The translations under genes and the position numbers were made by a program. A stretch of 64,000 nt of DNA. Source: Aristaeella lactis. Lineage in GTDB: Bacteria; Bacillota; Clostridia; Christensenellales; Aristaeellaceae. Below the pieces are notes generated by a model. That model saw only the letters and a program-made list of their open reading frames with translations, was not told the DNA's origin and did no database searches. Position 1 is the first letter of the stretch. Each line of letters opens with the position of its first letter. Where the stretch lies: positions 3,342,484-3,406,483 of the forward strand of contig NZ_CP069421.1 in assembly GCF_018118585.1 (NCBI RefSeq), read 5' to 3'. This document shows, one piece after another, positions 33,842 to 43,075 of this stretch.

Positions 33842-34552
33842 TCAGGGATGAACGAAGGTGCCGATGTCGCTGCCTTCCAGTACGCGGAGCAGGTTTTCCG
33901 GATCGTCCAGGCCGAAGACGCGGACCATGGGAACCTTGTTCTCGGCGCAGAGGGCGAAGGCGGACGCATCCATGACCTTGAGGCCCCTTTCCAGCGCTTC
34001 AGTGTAGGAGATATCCCTGATCAGCGTGGCGGAGGGATCCTTGTTCGGGTCGGCAGTGTACACGCCATCAATATTCTTGGCCATCAGGACCGCGTCCACT
34101 TCCATCTCGATGGCGCGGAGGGCGACGCCGGAATCCGTGGAGAAGAAGGGATTACCTGTGCCGCAGGCAAAGAGCACGATGCGGCCTTCGGAAAGATGAC
34201 GGCGGGCAGCCATGGCGTTGAAGGGCTCCGCGAAGCGGTTCATATCCACCGCGGACTGCACGATGGCATCCAGGCCGGCCTTGCGGAGGGCATCCGCCAC
34301 GCACAGGCAGTTGATGACCGTGCCCAGCATACCCATCTGGTCTGCGGTGACCGCGTCCATGTTTGCGGAAGGACCCTGGCGGCCGCGCCAGATGTTGCCG
34401 GCGCCGATGACGATGCCCACTTCCACCCCCATGTCATGCATGCGGCGGATGATGGATGCCACCTGGTTCACCTTTTCAAAATCAAAGAGATCTGAGCCGG
34501 ATTTGAGGGCTTCGCCGCTCAGCTTCAGCAGGATCCGGTGATATACAGCCAT
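33842..34552 (-). CDS. pyrH: UMP kinase
   Basis: 236 residues from the ATG at 34552, which has AAAGGAGACAA upstream. The amino acid kinase fold is evident: RILLKLSGEAL at the N-terminus, GIVIGAGNIWRG and the late nucleotide site NIDGVYTADPNKDP. It converts UMP to UDP in pyrimidine synthesis. In many Bacillota pyrH lies between tsf and frr, but here neither is adjacent and the gene is alone. A TATAAT (34596-34591 on the minus strand) stands about 40 bases upstream; its -35 is poor. Confidence 0.96.
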   Translation of the reverse strand: MAVYHRILLKLSGEALKSGSDLFDFEKVNQVASIIRRMHDMGVEVGIVIGAGNIWRGRQGPSANMDAVTADQMGMLGTVINCLCVADALRKAGLDAIVQSAVDMNRFAEPFNAMAARRHLSEGRIVLFACGTGNPFFSTDSGVALRAIEMEVDAVLMAKNIDGVYTADPNKDPSATLIRDISYTEALERGLKVMDASAFALCAENKVPMVRVFGLDDPENLLRVLEGSDIGTFVHP

Positions 34553-34644
34553 ATATTGTCTCCTTTTCAAAACAGGATTTTATCTGAACTATTATAGCAC
34601 GTTTCGTGTTCGGGCAAAAGGGGACAAATACGGATTCCGGAAAG

Positions 34645-34673
34645 TTGTCAGCAGCAGGAAGCTGTGATAACAT
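34645..34673 (+). promoter_or_regulatory. Promoter of the sulfatase-like gene
   Basis: TTGTCA, 17-base spacer, TAACAT, about 37 bases before the ATG at 34710. Confidence 0.55.
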
Positions 34674-34709
34674 AAAAAACTGTAGTGTTATTTGTAAGGA
34701 GAGCAATGC

Positions 34710-37037
34710 ATGAGTATCTGGATCATCCTGGGCACACTGACCGTGAAACCCGTCGAATTGTTATTTGATGTGGTTTGTTCTTTACTGACGCGGTTTTCAG
34801 TCAGCCCGGGGGCTGCGATCATGTGCATGAGCCTGTTTTTCTGCCTGATTGCCACGCCGCTGCGGCCGCGGAAAAAACCGGACTGTCGGCAGGAATGGAT
34901 CAGGCTGGCCCTGGGATGGCTGGTTCAGCTGCTGGTGCTGTACGGCTCCATTGTGTGGTTTACAAACCTGCGGGCGTTCCGCGGCGTGGCTTTCGGCCCC
35001 ATTCAGAATCTTGGCCGGCAGGGCGGACTGCTCCTTTTCTGGGGAGGATACGTCGTATTTGCCGTGATCCGGCATTTCACGAAGCTGGGATATCAGCCCA
35101 TGAAGCTGAATGTGAAGCAGCAGAAAACGAACCGGAACAATATCATCCTGCTCTGCCTTGCCTGTGTTTATATGGCTGTCCTGACGGGACTGCTGATCCC
35201 TTCCGCCCTGATCGGAGCTTCCCCGGCAGAGTTCATGGATGCCCATTATTACCATAACCCGGCACAGTACCTGCTTTCTTCCGCACTGCTGGCCACGGGC
35301 ACCTTTATCTTCTGGGGTATCCTGTACGGAATGCTGCTTTCGCCCAAAGCCCGGAAACGCTTTACCATGTTCATGGCGATCTGCGCGGCGAGCGCGGCCG
35401 TGAACTATATGTTCTTCGGAAAAGACTACGGGTTTATCTCTTCCGCCCTGCAGTATGAAACCGCCATCACCAACCGGCTGGAAAAGACCCTGCTGAATAC
35501 CGGCTGTGTGCTGGTTGCGGTTGCTGCGGTTGTACTCCTGCTGCGGAAAAGGCGCTCCCTGATCCTCCGGATCATGTGCCTGTACGGCTGCATCGCCCTG
35601 GTTGTGATGTCGGTGATCAACATTGCGGGCATGGAGCGGAAAGCGGGGGAAGTCCGGGACATTACTGACCGGATCAAGGCGGAGGACGCCTCCTTCCGGC
35701 TGGACAGCGAGGGCCGCAATGTGGTGGTCATTATGATGGACCGGGCCATCGGCAGCTTTGTGCCCTATATCATGAATGAAAAACCGGAACTGAAGGAACA
35801 GTTTGACGGTTTTACGTATTATCCGAACACGCTTTCCTACGGCTACCACACCAATATCGCCGCGTCCGCTGTTTTCGGAGGATACGAGTATACCCCGGAC
35901 GGCCTGGAGGCGCGGGATGACCTTTCCCTGAAGGACAAGCATAATGAGGCGCTGAAGATCATGCCGCTCAATTTCCTGGATAACGGCTGGGAAGTGACGG
36001 TGTGCGACGCGCCATACGCCAATTACCAGTGGATCCCGGATATGAGCATCTATGAGGAGTATCCGGAGATCCGCACATACAACACCATCGGGATGTTTGA
36101 TGAGTATAAGGTGCAGATGCTGGAAAACCTGGACCGGAACCGCAACCGGAATATCTTCTTCTACAGCCTGTTCCGCTCCGCACCGCTGCTGCTTCAGGAA
36201 ACCCTGTATGACCAGGGACGGTACCTGGAGATGGATGTGAAGGCGGATAAAGGGGAAGGCTCTGAACTGATCGGCGTATCCCCGGATTTTCTGAACAACT
36301 ACATGGTGATGAAAAACCTGGGAACACTGACCAGGGTGACAGCGGACGGGACCAACACCTTCCTGATGTTCGCCAATGAGATGACCCACGATGTTATTGA
36401 GCTGCAGGAGCCGGACTATACACCGGGCAACAATATCGACAACAGCGCATACGAAGCGGAACACGGAATCCGCCGCACAGAGGACGGAAAGGAACTGGAC
36501 CTGGCAAACGCCGATGAGATCGTGCGGATCCATTACCAGTCCGATATGGCCGCGTTCATCCAGCTCGGGAAATGGTTTGACGAGCTGCGGGAGCTGGGTG
36601 TATATGACAACACAAAGATCATCGTGGTATCCGACCACGGGTGCTACCTGGGACTGACCGGCGTGAACCTGGGGGAAAAGGTTACGAACGAAAGCACACT
36701 TTCCCGCTACCAGGCGGAGGAATGGACAGACACCACATGCTATAACCCGCTGCTGATGGTGAAGGACTTCGGCTCTTCCGGATTCACAACGGACATGACT
36801 TTCATGACGAACGCCGAAACACCCGGGCTGGCGTTTGAAAACACCGTAACCGATCCTGTGAATCCGTTTACAGGCAACCGGATCACCCGGGAAGCGCAGA
36901 GCCTGCCGGAACACCATGTTGTTGAATCAGACTGGCATATTGTGACCAACTGCGGCAATACCTACTCCGATCCGCTGCGGATCACCTTCCGCGGAGACGA
37001 TGTTTTCAACGCGGATAACTGGAGCGTCGTTGAATAA
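34710..37037 (+). CDS. LTA synthase-like membrane sulfatase/phosphotransferase
   Basis: 775 residues. Roughly the first 320 contain about seven membrane segments; the very first part (VKPVELLFDVVCSLLTR ... CLIATPL) resembles the start of YidC/Oxa1-type proteins. From about residue 340 an alkaline phosphatase-superfamily domain follows, with VVVIMMDRAIGSF (metal-binding Asp), a Thr/Ser-rich nucleophile region (SYGYHTNIAAS) and VVSDHGCYLG with the metal-binding Asp-His. It is therefore likely to transfer a phospho-alcohol group to a cell-surface glycan. AAGGAGAG precedes the ATG. It is not next to other teichoic acid genes, but a GT2 gene lies one gene away. Confidence 0.75.
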   Translation: MSIWIILGTLTVKPVELLFDVVCSLLTRFSVSPGAAIMCMSLFFCLIATPLRPRKKPDCRQEWIRLALGWLVQLLVLYGSIVWFTNLRAFRGVAFGPIQNLGRQGGLLLFWGGYVVFAVIRHFTKLGYQPMKLNVKQQKTNRNNIILLCLACVYMAVLTGLLIPSALIGASPAEFMDAHYYHNPAQYLLSSALLATGTFIFWGILYGMLLSPKARKRFTMFMAICAASAAVNYMFFGKDYGFISSALQYETAITNRLEKTLLNTGCVLVAVAAVVLLLRKRRSLILRIMCLYGCIALVVMSVINIAGMERKAGEVRDITDRIKAEDASFRLDSEGRNVVVIMMDRAIGSFVPYIMNEKPELKEQFDGFTYYPNTLSYGYHTNIAASAVFGGYEYTPDGLEARDDLSLKDKHNEALKIMPLNFLDNGWEVTVCDAPYANYQWIPDMSIYEEYPEIRTYNTIGMFDEYKVQMLENLDRNRNRNIFFYSLFRSAPLLLQETLYDQGRYLEMDVKADKGEGSELIGVSPDFLNNYMVMKNLGTLTRVTADGTNTFLMFANEMTHDVIELQEPDYTPGNNIDNSAYEAEHGIRRTEDGKELDLANADEIVRIHYQSDMAAFIQLGKWFDELRELGVYDNTKIIVVSDHGCYLGLTGVNLGEKVTNESTLSRYQAEEWTDTTCYNPLLMVKDFGSSGFTTDMTFMTNAETPGLAFENTVTDPVNPFTGNRITREAQSLPEHHVVESDWHIVTNCGNTYSDPLRITFRGDDVFNADNWSVVE

Positions 37038-37070
37038 TTAAGAATTAAGAATTCAGAATTCAGAATTATT
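37038..37070 (+). repeat. AGAATTC-type heptamer array
   Basis: Directly after the sulfatase stop: consecutive AGAATTA/AGAATTC heptamers (four units). Short copies of the same motif occur at 40743, 46594 and 51101. Confidence 0.8.
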
Positions 37071-37102
37071 TGTGTTTTGAGGGGTGCCGGGGGCGGTACA
37101 CC

Positions 37103-37168
37103 TTGACAAATAAGGCCTATCAGATATAAAATACAGTGTTTTGTGCCACGCGGGCCGGAAGGCCCGCG
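37103..37168 (+). promoter_or_regulatory. Promoter and hairpin leader of prfC
   Basis: TTGACA, 16-base spacer, TATAAA (37103-37130), then GTGTTTTGTG (37136-37145) and an 8-bp hairpin CGCGGGCC-GGAA-GGCCCGCG (37149-37168). It shares elements with the leader at 32378. Confidence 0.7.
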
Positions 37169-37206
37169 CAGGCGTACTTTTACGGCCTGTTCAGGGGGAG
37201 GACATT

Positions 37207-38823
37207 ATGCTGCCAGAGAGAGATTCCAAGGAATTCCAGTCGCTTTTGCACGAGGAAGTGGAAAAGCGGCGTACCTTTGCCATCATCTCCCATCCTGACG
37301 CGGGTAAAACAACGCTGACAGAGAAACTGCTGCTGTACGGCGGAGCGATCCGCAGCGCAGGCAGCGTGAAGGCCCGGAAGACGGACAAGCATGCCACTTC
37401 CGACTGGATGGAGATTGAAAAACAGCGCGGCATTTCCGTGACGAGCTCCGCCATGCAGTTTGTCTATGACGGATACCGGATCAACATCCTGGACACTCCC
37501 GGCCACCAGGACTTCTCGGAAGATACCTACCGGGTGCTGGTCGCAGCGGATGCCGCGGTCATGCTGCTGGACGCCGCAAAGGGCGTTGAAGCGCAGACTA
37601 TCAAGCTGTTCAAGGTCTGCCGCATGCGGAACATCCCGATCTTCACCTTCGTGAACAAGATGGACCGGGCGGCCAAGGATCCCTTCTCCCTGATGGAGGA
37701 GCTGGAGCAGGTGCTGGGCATCCGTTCCTGCCCGATCAACTGGCCCATCGGTATTGACGGTGACTTCCAGGGCGTTTATCACCGGGATACCCGTACGGTG
37801 GAACTGTACACCGGCGGTGACCACGGCAAAAAGATGGTTGAGAAGACGGACATCGCTATTGATGACCCGGAACTGGAAAAGGTGCTGGAAAAGCACTACC
37901 GTGACCGCCTGATGGAGGAGGTCGAACTGCTGGACGAGGCTGGCGACGCCTTTGATCTGGAAAAGGTCCGGGCGGGTGAACTGACTCCCATGTTCTTCGG
38001 ATCCGCGGTCACCAACTTTGGTGTGGAACCCTTCCTGGACAGGTTCCTGTCCTTCACGCCGCCGCCCCTGCCCCGGGAAAGCGACACCGGAATCATCGGA
38101 CCGGAAGAACCGTATTTCTCCGGCTTTATCTTCAAGATCCAGGCGAACATGAACCCGGCTCACCGGGACCGGCTCGCCTTCATGCGCATTGTGTCCGGCG
38201 CTTTTGAAAAGGGCATGGAAGTCTGGCACTCCGGTACCAACAAGATTGTGGCCCTGAAACAGCCCCAGCAGTTCATGGCGGATGAGCGTGAAGCCGTGGA
38301 GGAGGCATGGGCAGGCGACATTATCGGCCTGTTCGACCCCGGGATATACCGGCTGGGCGATACGCTTTCCACCGGCCCGAAGATGCATTACGCCAACATT
38401 CCGGTATTCGCGCCGGAGTTCTTTAACCGGGTGCGTCCGCTGGACAGCATGAAGCGCAAGCAGTTCCAGAAGGGCATCAGCCAGCTGGCTGAGGAAGGCG
38501 CCATCCAGACCTTCATCCGTACGGAAACGGGCCTGGAGGAGTTCATGGTGGGCGTGGTCGGCGTGCTGCAGTTTGAAGTGCTGGAACACCGCCTGCGAAC
38601 CGAGTACCAGACAGAGATCGTGATGGAAGGTATGCCCTTCCGACATGTCCGCTGGGTCATCAAGACCCCGAAGCCCGTGGAAGACCTGAAGCTTACATCC
38701 ACTTCCGGCCGGGCCAAGGACAGCCACGGACGGGATGTGCTGCTGTTTGAAAACGAGTGGAGCATCCGGCTGGCCGTTGAAAACAACGAGGGCCTGGAAC
38801 TGAAGGAAACGGCGGAGCGCTGA
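37207..38823 (+). CDS. prfC: Peptide chain release factor 3
   Basis: 538 residues from the ATG at 37207 (GGGGGAGG upstream). GTPase motifs are clear: HPDAGKTT, DTPGHQDF and NKMDR; RF3-specific text GGAIRSAGSVKARK and SDWMEIEKQRGISV follows the P-loop. RF3 recycles RF1/RF2 from the ribosome after termination. Its length is normal. A related translational GTPase, typA, follows 89 bases later, separated by a heptamer array. Confidence 0.96.
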   Translation: MLPERDSKEFQSLLHEEVEKRRTFAIISHPDAGKTTLTEKLLLYGGAIRSAGSVKARKTDKHATSDWMEIEKQRGISVTSSAMQFVYDGYRINILDTPGHQDFSEDTYRVLVAADAAVMLLDAAKGVEAQTIKLFKVCRMRNIPIFTFVNKMDRAAKDPFSLMEELEQVLGIRSCPINWPIGIDGDFQGVYHRDTRTVELYTGGDHGKKMVEKTDIAIDDPELEKVLEKHYRDRLMEEVELLDEAGDAFDLEKVRAGELTPMFFGSAVTNFGVEPFLDRFLSFTPPPLPRESDTGIIGPEEPYFSGFIFKIQANMNPAHRDRLAFMRIVSGAFEKGMEVWHSGTNKIVALKQPQQFMADEREAVEEAWAGDIIGLFDPGIYRLGDTLSTGPKMHYANIPVFAPEFFNRVRPLDSMKRKQFQKGISQLAEEGAIQTFIRTETGLEEFMVGVVGVLQFEVLEHRLRTEYQTEIVMEGMPFRHVRWVIKTPKPVEDLKLTSTSGRAKDSHGRDVLLFENEWSIRLAVENNEGLELKETAER

Positions 38824-38828
38824 CACGC

Positions 38829-38863
38829 AATGAACAATTAACAATTAACAATGAACAATTAAT
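38829..38863 (+). repeat. AACAATT-type heptamer array
   Basis: 35 bases built from AACAATT/AACAATG units. The same 35 bases recur without a change at 60641-60675, and a variant stands at 59208-59241. Confidence 0.9.
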
Positions 38864-38912
38864 GGTTTAAACAAGGAGACAGATTGATCGCAGGGCGATC
38901 AGGGAGATAAAT

Positions 38913-40739
38913 ATGATTCGGGAAGATATTCGAAATATAGCAATTATCGCGCACGTTGACCACGGCAAGACCACCCTGGTGGATCAGATGCTGAAGCAGG
39001 GCGGCGTATACCGCGAAAACCAGCAGACCGTAGACCGCGTTATGGACTCCAACGACCTGGAGCGTGAACGCGGCATCACCATCCTGAGCAAAAATACAGC
39101 TGTTCACTACATGAACCACAAGATCAACATTGTTGACACTCCCGGCCACGCCGACTTCGGCGGTGAGGTGGAGCGCGTGCTGAAGATGGTGGACGGTGTG
39201 CTGCTGCTGATCGACAGCTTTGAAGGCCCCATGCCCCAGACCCGCTTCGTGCTGAAGAAGGCCCTGGAACTGAAGCTGAAGGTGCTGATCGTCATCAACA
39301 AGATCGACCGTCCCGACGCCCGCTGCGACGAGGTGGTTAACGAGATCCTGGATCTGCTGATCGACCTGGAAGCGGACGAGAGCACCATCGAGAATCCGAT
39401 CCTTTACGTTTCCGCCCGGAAGGGTACGGCCACCCTGGACCTGGAGCAGCCCGGAACGGACCTGCGCCCCCTGTTCGACGCGATCCTGAAGTACATTCCC
39501 GCTCCGGAAGGCGATGCGGAGGGCCCTGCCCAGGTGCTGATCTCCACCGTGGATTACAGCGAGTATGTAGGCCGGATCGGCGTGGGCCGTATTGTGCGCG
39601 GTACCTTTACCGAAGGCATGAACGTGGTGCATACCAACCTGGAAACCGGCAAAACAAGCCCCATGTGGCGGCTGGGCGGCCTGTTCCTGTATGACGGCCT
39701 GAAGCGGGTGAACGCCACCGAAGCCAGCATGGGCGATATTGTGGCCCTGTACGGCGCGGAGGATATCTCCATCGGTGATACGGTCTGCGATCCGTCCAAG
39801 GTGGAAGGCCTGCCTTTTGTGAAGATCTCCGAGCCTACCGTGACCATGACCTTCTCCGTCAACGACAGTCCCTTCGCGGGCCGGGAAGGCCAGTTTGTGA
39901 CCAGCCGTCACCTGCGGGCCCGCCTGATGAAGGAACTGCAGACAGACGTTTCTCTGCGGGTAAATGATACCGCGACAACAGACTCTTTCGAGGTGTGCGG
40001 CCGCGGTGAACTGCATCTGTCCATCCTGATCGAAAACATGCGCCGCCAGGGATATGAGTTCGCAGTGAGCAAGCCCAAGGTTATCTACAAGGAGATTGAC
40101 GGCGTCAAGTGCGAGCCCATTGAGCGCCTGATCGTGGATACGCCCCAGGCGTCCGCCGGAGCCGTTATTGAAAAGATCGGCCGCCGCCGCGGCACGCTGG
40201 AACACATGAGCGGCCTGGAACGGGTCCGCCTGGAGTTCCTGGTTCCGTCCCGCGGCCTGTTCGGCTACCGGAGCGAGTTTATGACCGACACCCGCGGTGA
40301 GGGCATCATGTCCTCCGTATTTGAGCGCTACGAGCCCGTGAAGGGCGATATTCCGCACCGGAACGCAGGCGCCCTGGTCTGCTTCGAGACGGGCGTTTCC
40401 ACCAGCTACGGCCTGTTCTACACCCAGGAGCGCGGTACGCTGTTCATCGGCGCCGGTGAGAACGTCTATGCCGGCATGATCTGCGGCCAGAACGCCCGCC
40501 CGGGCGACCTGGTGTGCAACGTCTGCAAGGCTAAGCACGTCACCAACATGCGTAACGCTTCCGCCTCTGAAGATGCCATGCGCCTGATCTCTGTGCATCC
40601 CCTGTCCCTGGAGGAATGCCTGGAGTTCATCGATGACGATGAGCTGCTGGAGATCACCCCCAAGAGCCTGCGTATGCGGAAACGCCAGCTGGATCACGCC
40701 CTGCGGGCCAAGGCACGCAGCCGGGGAGAAGAAGCCTGA
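38913..40739 (+). CDS. typA: Ribosome-associated GTPase TypA/BipA
   Basis: 608 residues. The N-terminus [14 protein letters not shown] (P-loop), [10 protein letters not shown] (switch I), [15 protein letters not shown] and NKIDRPDAR are those of TypA, and the C-terminal domain has the family's [17 protein letters not shown]. This GTPase assists 50S assembly and stress growth. It has its own strong terminator. AGGGAGATAAAT precedes the ATG. Confidence 0.97.
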   Translation: MIREDIRNIAIIAHVDHGKTTLVDQMLKQGGVYRENQQTVDRVMDSNDLERERGITILSKNTAVHYMNHKINIVDTPGHADFGGEVERVLKMVDGVLLLIDSFEGPMPQTRFVLKKALELKLKVLIVINKIDRPDARCDEVVNEILDLLIDLEADESTIENPILYVSARKGTATLDLEQPGTDLRPLFDAILKYIPAPEGDAEGPAQVLISTVDYSEYVGRIGVGRIVRGTFTEGMNVVHTNLETGKTSPMWRLGGLFLYDGLKRVNATEASMGDIVALYGAEDISIGDTVCDPSKVEGLPFVKISEPTVTMTFSVNDSPFAGREGQFVTSRHLRARLMKELQTDVSLRVNDTATTDSFEVCGRGELHLSILIENMRRQGYEFAVSKPKVIYKEIDGVKCEPIERLIVDTPQASAGAVIEKIGRRRGTLEHMSGLERVRLEFLVPSRGLFGYRSEFMTDTRGEGIMSSVFERYEPVKGDIPHRNAGALVCFETGVSTSYGLFYTQERGTLFIGAGENVYAGMICGQNARPGDLVCNVCKAKHVTNMRNASASEDAMRLISVHPLSLEECLEFIDDDELLEITPKSLRMRKRQLDHALRAKARSRGEEA

Positions 40740-40760
40740 AACTAATTCAGAATGATATAG

Positions 40761-40792
40761 AAAGAGCTGTGAGATTGAACTCACAGCTCTTT
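40761..40792 (+). terminator. Terminator of typA
   Basis: AAAGAGCTGTGAG / CTCACAGCTCTTT perfect 13-bp stem, loop ATTGAA, tail TTCC. Confidence 0.9.
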
Positions 40793-40844
40793 TTCCTGCA
40801 AGGTTTTCCGTAAAGAAGGAAAGGTGGCGCCAAGGGAAGCGTAA

Positions 40845-41075
40845 GGGCATGCTTCCGGGACGGGGGAAGGTTCCCATCTTCTGCTCCACAAGGCCTGCCA
40901 GGCCGGGATAAGCCTGGGGCTGGCCGATGGTGATCTGCCGCAGGCCGGAAAGGACTATCATGCGGGCAAGTACAATTCCTATTCCGGAAATAATACGGAT
41001 TCCAGTTCCAGCTATTCTTCTTCCGACTACAGCAGCTGGGATTCCGGCGATACGGACTGGAGCTCCGACTGGTAA
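40845..41075 (+). pseudogene. 3' end fragment of an unidentified gene, Ser/Tyr/Trp-rich tail
   Basis: A 76-codon open stretch with no ATG and no ribosome site ends in TAA at 41073. Its last 35 residues are dominated by Ser, Asp, Tyr and Trp and finish in DTDWSSDW, a kind of low-complexity tail found on membrane or TPM-type proteins. The codon pattern of the tail looks coding, while the upstream part does not. I read it as a gene remnant. This accounts for most of the 422-base gap between typA and the next gene. Confidence 0.35.
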
Positions 41076-41106
41076 ACCGGAGGAGTCATTTGCTTCATGA
41101 TAAAAA

Positions 41107-41142
41107 GAATCACCGGTAATCCATATGGATTGCCGGTGATTC
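41107..41142 (-). terminator. Terminator of the parvulin foldase gene
   Basis: GAATCACCGGCAATCC / GGATTACCGGTGATTC on the minus strand, 16 bp with one wobble, loop ATAT, then TTTTTA. Confidence 0.9.
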
Positions 41143-41161
41143 CTGTTTTGCTATCTATGAT

Positions 41162-42631
41162 TCAGGGATTGGCGGTTTCTTCCGCAGCTTCGCTGGTTTC
41201 TTCCGCAGGAGCTTCTTCGGTAGCTGCGGGGGCGGGATCAGAAAGTTTCCAGTCTTCACCGGCTTCGGTGTAGACGATGGTTCCTTCTTCCATCCACTGA
41301 TCCAGCGCGCTGTTCAGCGCTTCGTTCCGGATTTCGTTGAGCAGTGTGGAACGGAATTCTTCCTTCATCTCGTCTGTCAGTTCAACAGCTCCGCCGGGGA
41401 TATCCCTCAGGTAGTGCAGGATGTGCACACCGTACTGGCCGACAACGGGCTCACCCACATCACCGATCTTTTCCAGGGCCATTGCGGCTTCAGTGAAGGC
41501 CGGATCCCAGAGAATACTGTCCTTATGGACAGCATAGCCTTCAGCGCGGGTGGCATCATCTTCCATGCCCGGATCCTGGCCATATTCCTTGATCAGGTCA
41601 TCAAAGGAAGTACCACCGGCCAGCTTGGCCTTGATCTCGTCCACGGTGGGACGGACACTGTCCAGAATAGCCTGTTCGGCAGCCTTGACCATTTCCTCGG
41701 TAACAGGCTCTTCGGTGGGTTCGGGTTCGGCAGTGGGTTCAGCGTCTGCAGCCGTTTCTGCGGGGGCAACGGTTTCAGCCTGCGCGTCGGACTTCTGCTC
41801 CTCCAGGCGGGCACTGAGGTCCTTCCAGGTGTTCAGCAGTTCATCATCCACCTTCAGCAGGATATGGGTGACTCCGCGGTAGCCTTCGGGGGTGTAATAG
41901 GAAGGCTGGCCGTAATACCGGCTGTAGAATTCATAGGAACCGACATCATTCTCGTAGGATTCCTTATCGTCTTTGACGAGGTCATCGAAGTATGCCTGGA
42001 CTTCTTCATCGGTAACGGTCTTATCAGCGGTCAGGTAAGCTTTCAGACGGTCAGTCAGGAGCTGCTCGGATGCTTCTTCCGTATACTGGGAGATCATCAT
42101 CTCTTCAGTGTAGCCGTATTTCAGAAGTTCCGCTTCGGCATCAGCACGGGCGGCCGCTTTTTCGTCATCGGTGGCGGTGTCTGTGATCGCACCGGTACTG
42201 GAAATGTAATAGTCGATCAGGGCAGCCCACTGCTCCTTGCCGGCAGCTTCCATTTCAGCTTTTTCCTCATCGGTGAGCTGATCCAGGCCGAGCTCGGCAG
42301 CTTTCTGGCGGAGTACGGTAGTACGCATGGTGTACTGCAGGGAGTACCAGTTGATGGTATCCAGCATCCCCTGGTCCGTGATGTCATAGCCATTGGATTC
42401 AGCAACATCCAGATAGTAGGAAAGGATCATCTGGAGATAGTCACTGTTGGACCAGATCTCTTCTCCATTGACAGTAACCAGCAGAACGGGTTCGCTTGTT
42501 TCTTCGGCCGCGGGTTCCACAACAGCGGTTTCTTCAGCGGCGGTTTCAACAGCTGCATCCTCTGCCAGGGCGAATGACGCTGCAGTCAGCATCATCAGCG
42601 ACAGCAGGATACAAAACAGACGTTTCATCAT
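41162..42631 (-). CDS. Secreted PrsA-like parvulin foldase
   Basis: 489 residues. The signal peptide ends near AASFALAED and has no lipobox Cys, unlike Bacillus PrsA. A SurA/PrsA N-terminal region follows, then a parvulin-type domain beginning YRGVTHILLKVDDE and ending GQYGVHILHYLRD. Between the two halves lies an Ala/Glu/Pro/Thr-rich insert of about 40 residues, and the C-terminus is a similar acidic tail. It should help fold exported proteins. CGGAGGAATAAATC precedes the ATG. Without lipidation it may be freely secreted or retained by the charged tails. Confidence 0.85.
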   Translation of the reverse strand: MMKRLFCILLSLMMLTAASFALAEDAAVETAAEETAVVEPAAEETSEPVLLVTVNGEEIWSNSDYLQMILSYYLDVAESNGYDITDQGMLDTINWYSLQYTMRTTVLRQKAAELGLDQLTDEEKAEMEAAGKEQWAALIDYYISSTGAITDTATDDEKAAARADAEAELLKYGYTEEMMISQYTEEASEQLLTDRLKAYLTADKTVTDEEVQAYFDDLVKDDKESYENDVGSYEFYSRYYGQPSYYTPEGYRGVTHILLKVDDELLNTWKDLSARLEEQKSDAQAETVAPAETAADAEPTAEPEPTEEPVTEEMVKAAEQAILDSVRPTVDEIKAKLAGGTSFDDLIKEYGQDPGMEDDATRAEGYAVHKDSILWDPAFTEAAMALEKIGDVGEPVVGQYGVHILHYLRDIPGGAVELTDEMKEEFRSTLLNEIRNEALNSALDQWMEEGTIVYTEAGEDWKLSDPAPAATEEAPAEETSEAAEETANP

Positions 42632-42682
42632 GATTTATTCCTCCGTGATAAAGAGTGAAAGGGTATATTACCCAACTCCAAT

Positions 42683-42711
42683 ATTATACACAAAAGGAAA
42701 AAAGGGGGCAA
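42683..42711 (-). promoter_or_regulatory. Promoter of the parvulin gene
   Basis: On the minus strand: TTGCCC, 17-base spacer, TATAAT, about 50 bases before the ATG. Confidence 0.7.
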
Positions 42712-42868
42712 TGGATGAATGTGAACATGCTGTAAACATTGAAATAGGCATTGCATAAAAAAACATACCGGCTGAAGTTTTGTCGGAATGCGGTACAATT
42801 GAGGTATAGCCCTGTTTTTGGGCAAAAAAATAACCCTGCAACCATTCATGTGCAAGGACATAAAAAAG

Positions 42869-42941
42869 CAGCTCCGACGGGATTCGAACCCGTGTTTCAG
42901 CCTTGAGAGGGCCGCGTCCTAGGCCTCTAGACAACGGAGCC
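42869..42941 (-). tRNA. tRNA-Glu (CTC)
   Basis: Read on the minus strand: acceptor GGCTCCG pairs with CGGAGCT (first pair G-T), D-arm text TCTAGAGGCCTAGGAC, anticodon loop CTCTCAA (anticodon CTC), T-arm ACGGGTTCGAATCCCGT, discriminator G, no encoded CCA. It follows tRNA-Gln by 13 bases, and a T run lies just downstream. Confidence 0.95.
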
Positions 42942-42954
42942 AGAAAAAAGAAAG

Positions 42955-43025
42955 CTGGGGAACTAGGATTCGAACCTAGACAATACGAGTCAGAGTCGTA
43001 GGTGCTGCCGTTACACCATTCCCCA
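42955..43025 (-). tRNA. tRNA-Gln (CTG)
   Basis: Read on the minus strand: acceptor TGGGGAA / TTCCCCA, D-arm TGGTGTAACGGCAGCAC, anticodon stem TACGA/TCGTA with loop CTCTGAC (anticodon CTG), T-arm CTAGGTTCGAATCCTAG, discriminator G. It is the first tRNA of a two-tRNA transcript. Its synthetase gene, glnS, is 1.9 kb upstream on the same strand. Confidence 0.95.
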
Positions 43026-43046
43026 TCGGCGTTAGCCGCAAGCGGT

Positions 43047-43075
43047 ATTATAACAGAGGGCAGGGGGCGTGTCAA
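43047..43075 (-). promoter_or_regulatory. Consensus sigma-A promoter of the tRNA-Gln/tRNA-Glu unit
   Basis: On the minus strand TTGACA (43075-43070), exactly 17 bases, TATAAT (43052-43047): a perfect consensus match. The first hairpin of the adjacent repeat array overlaps the -35 by three bases. Confidence 0.9.
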
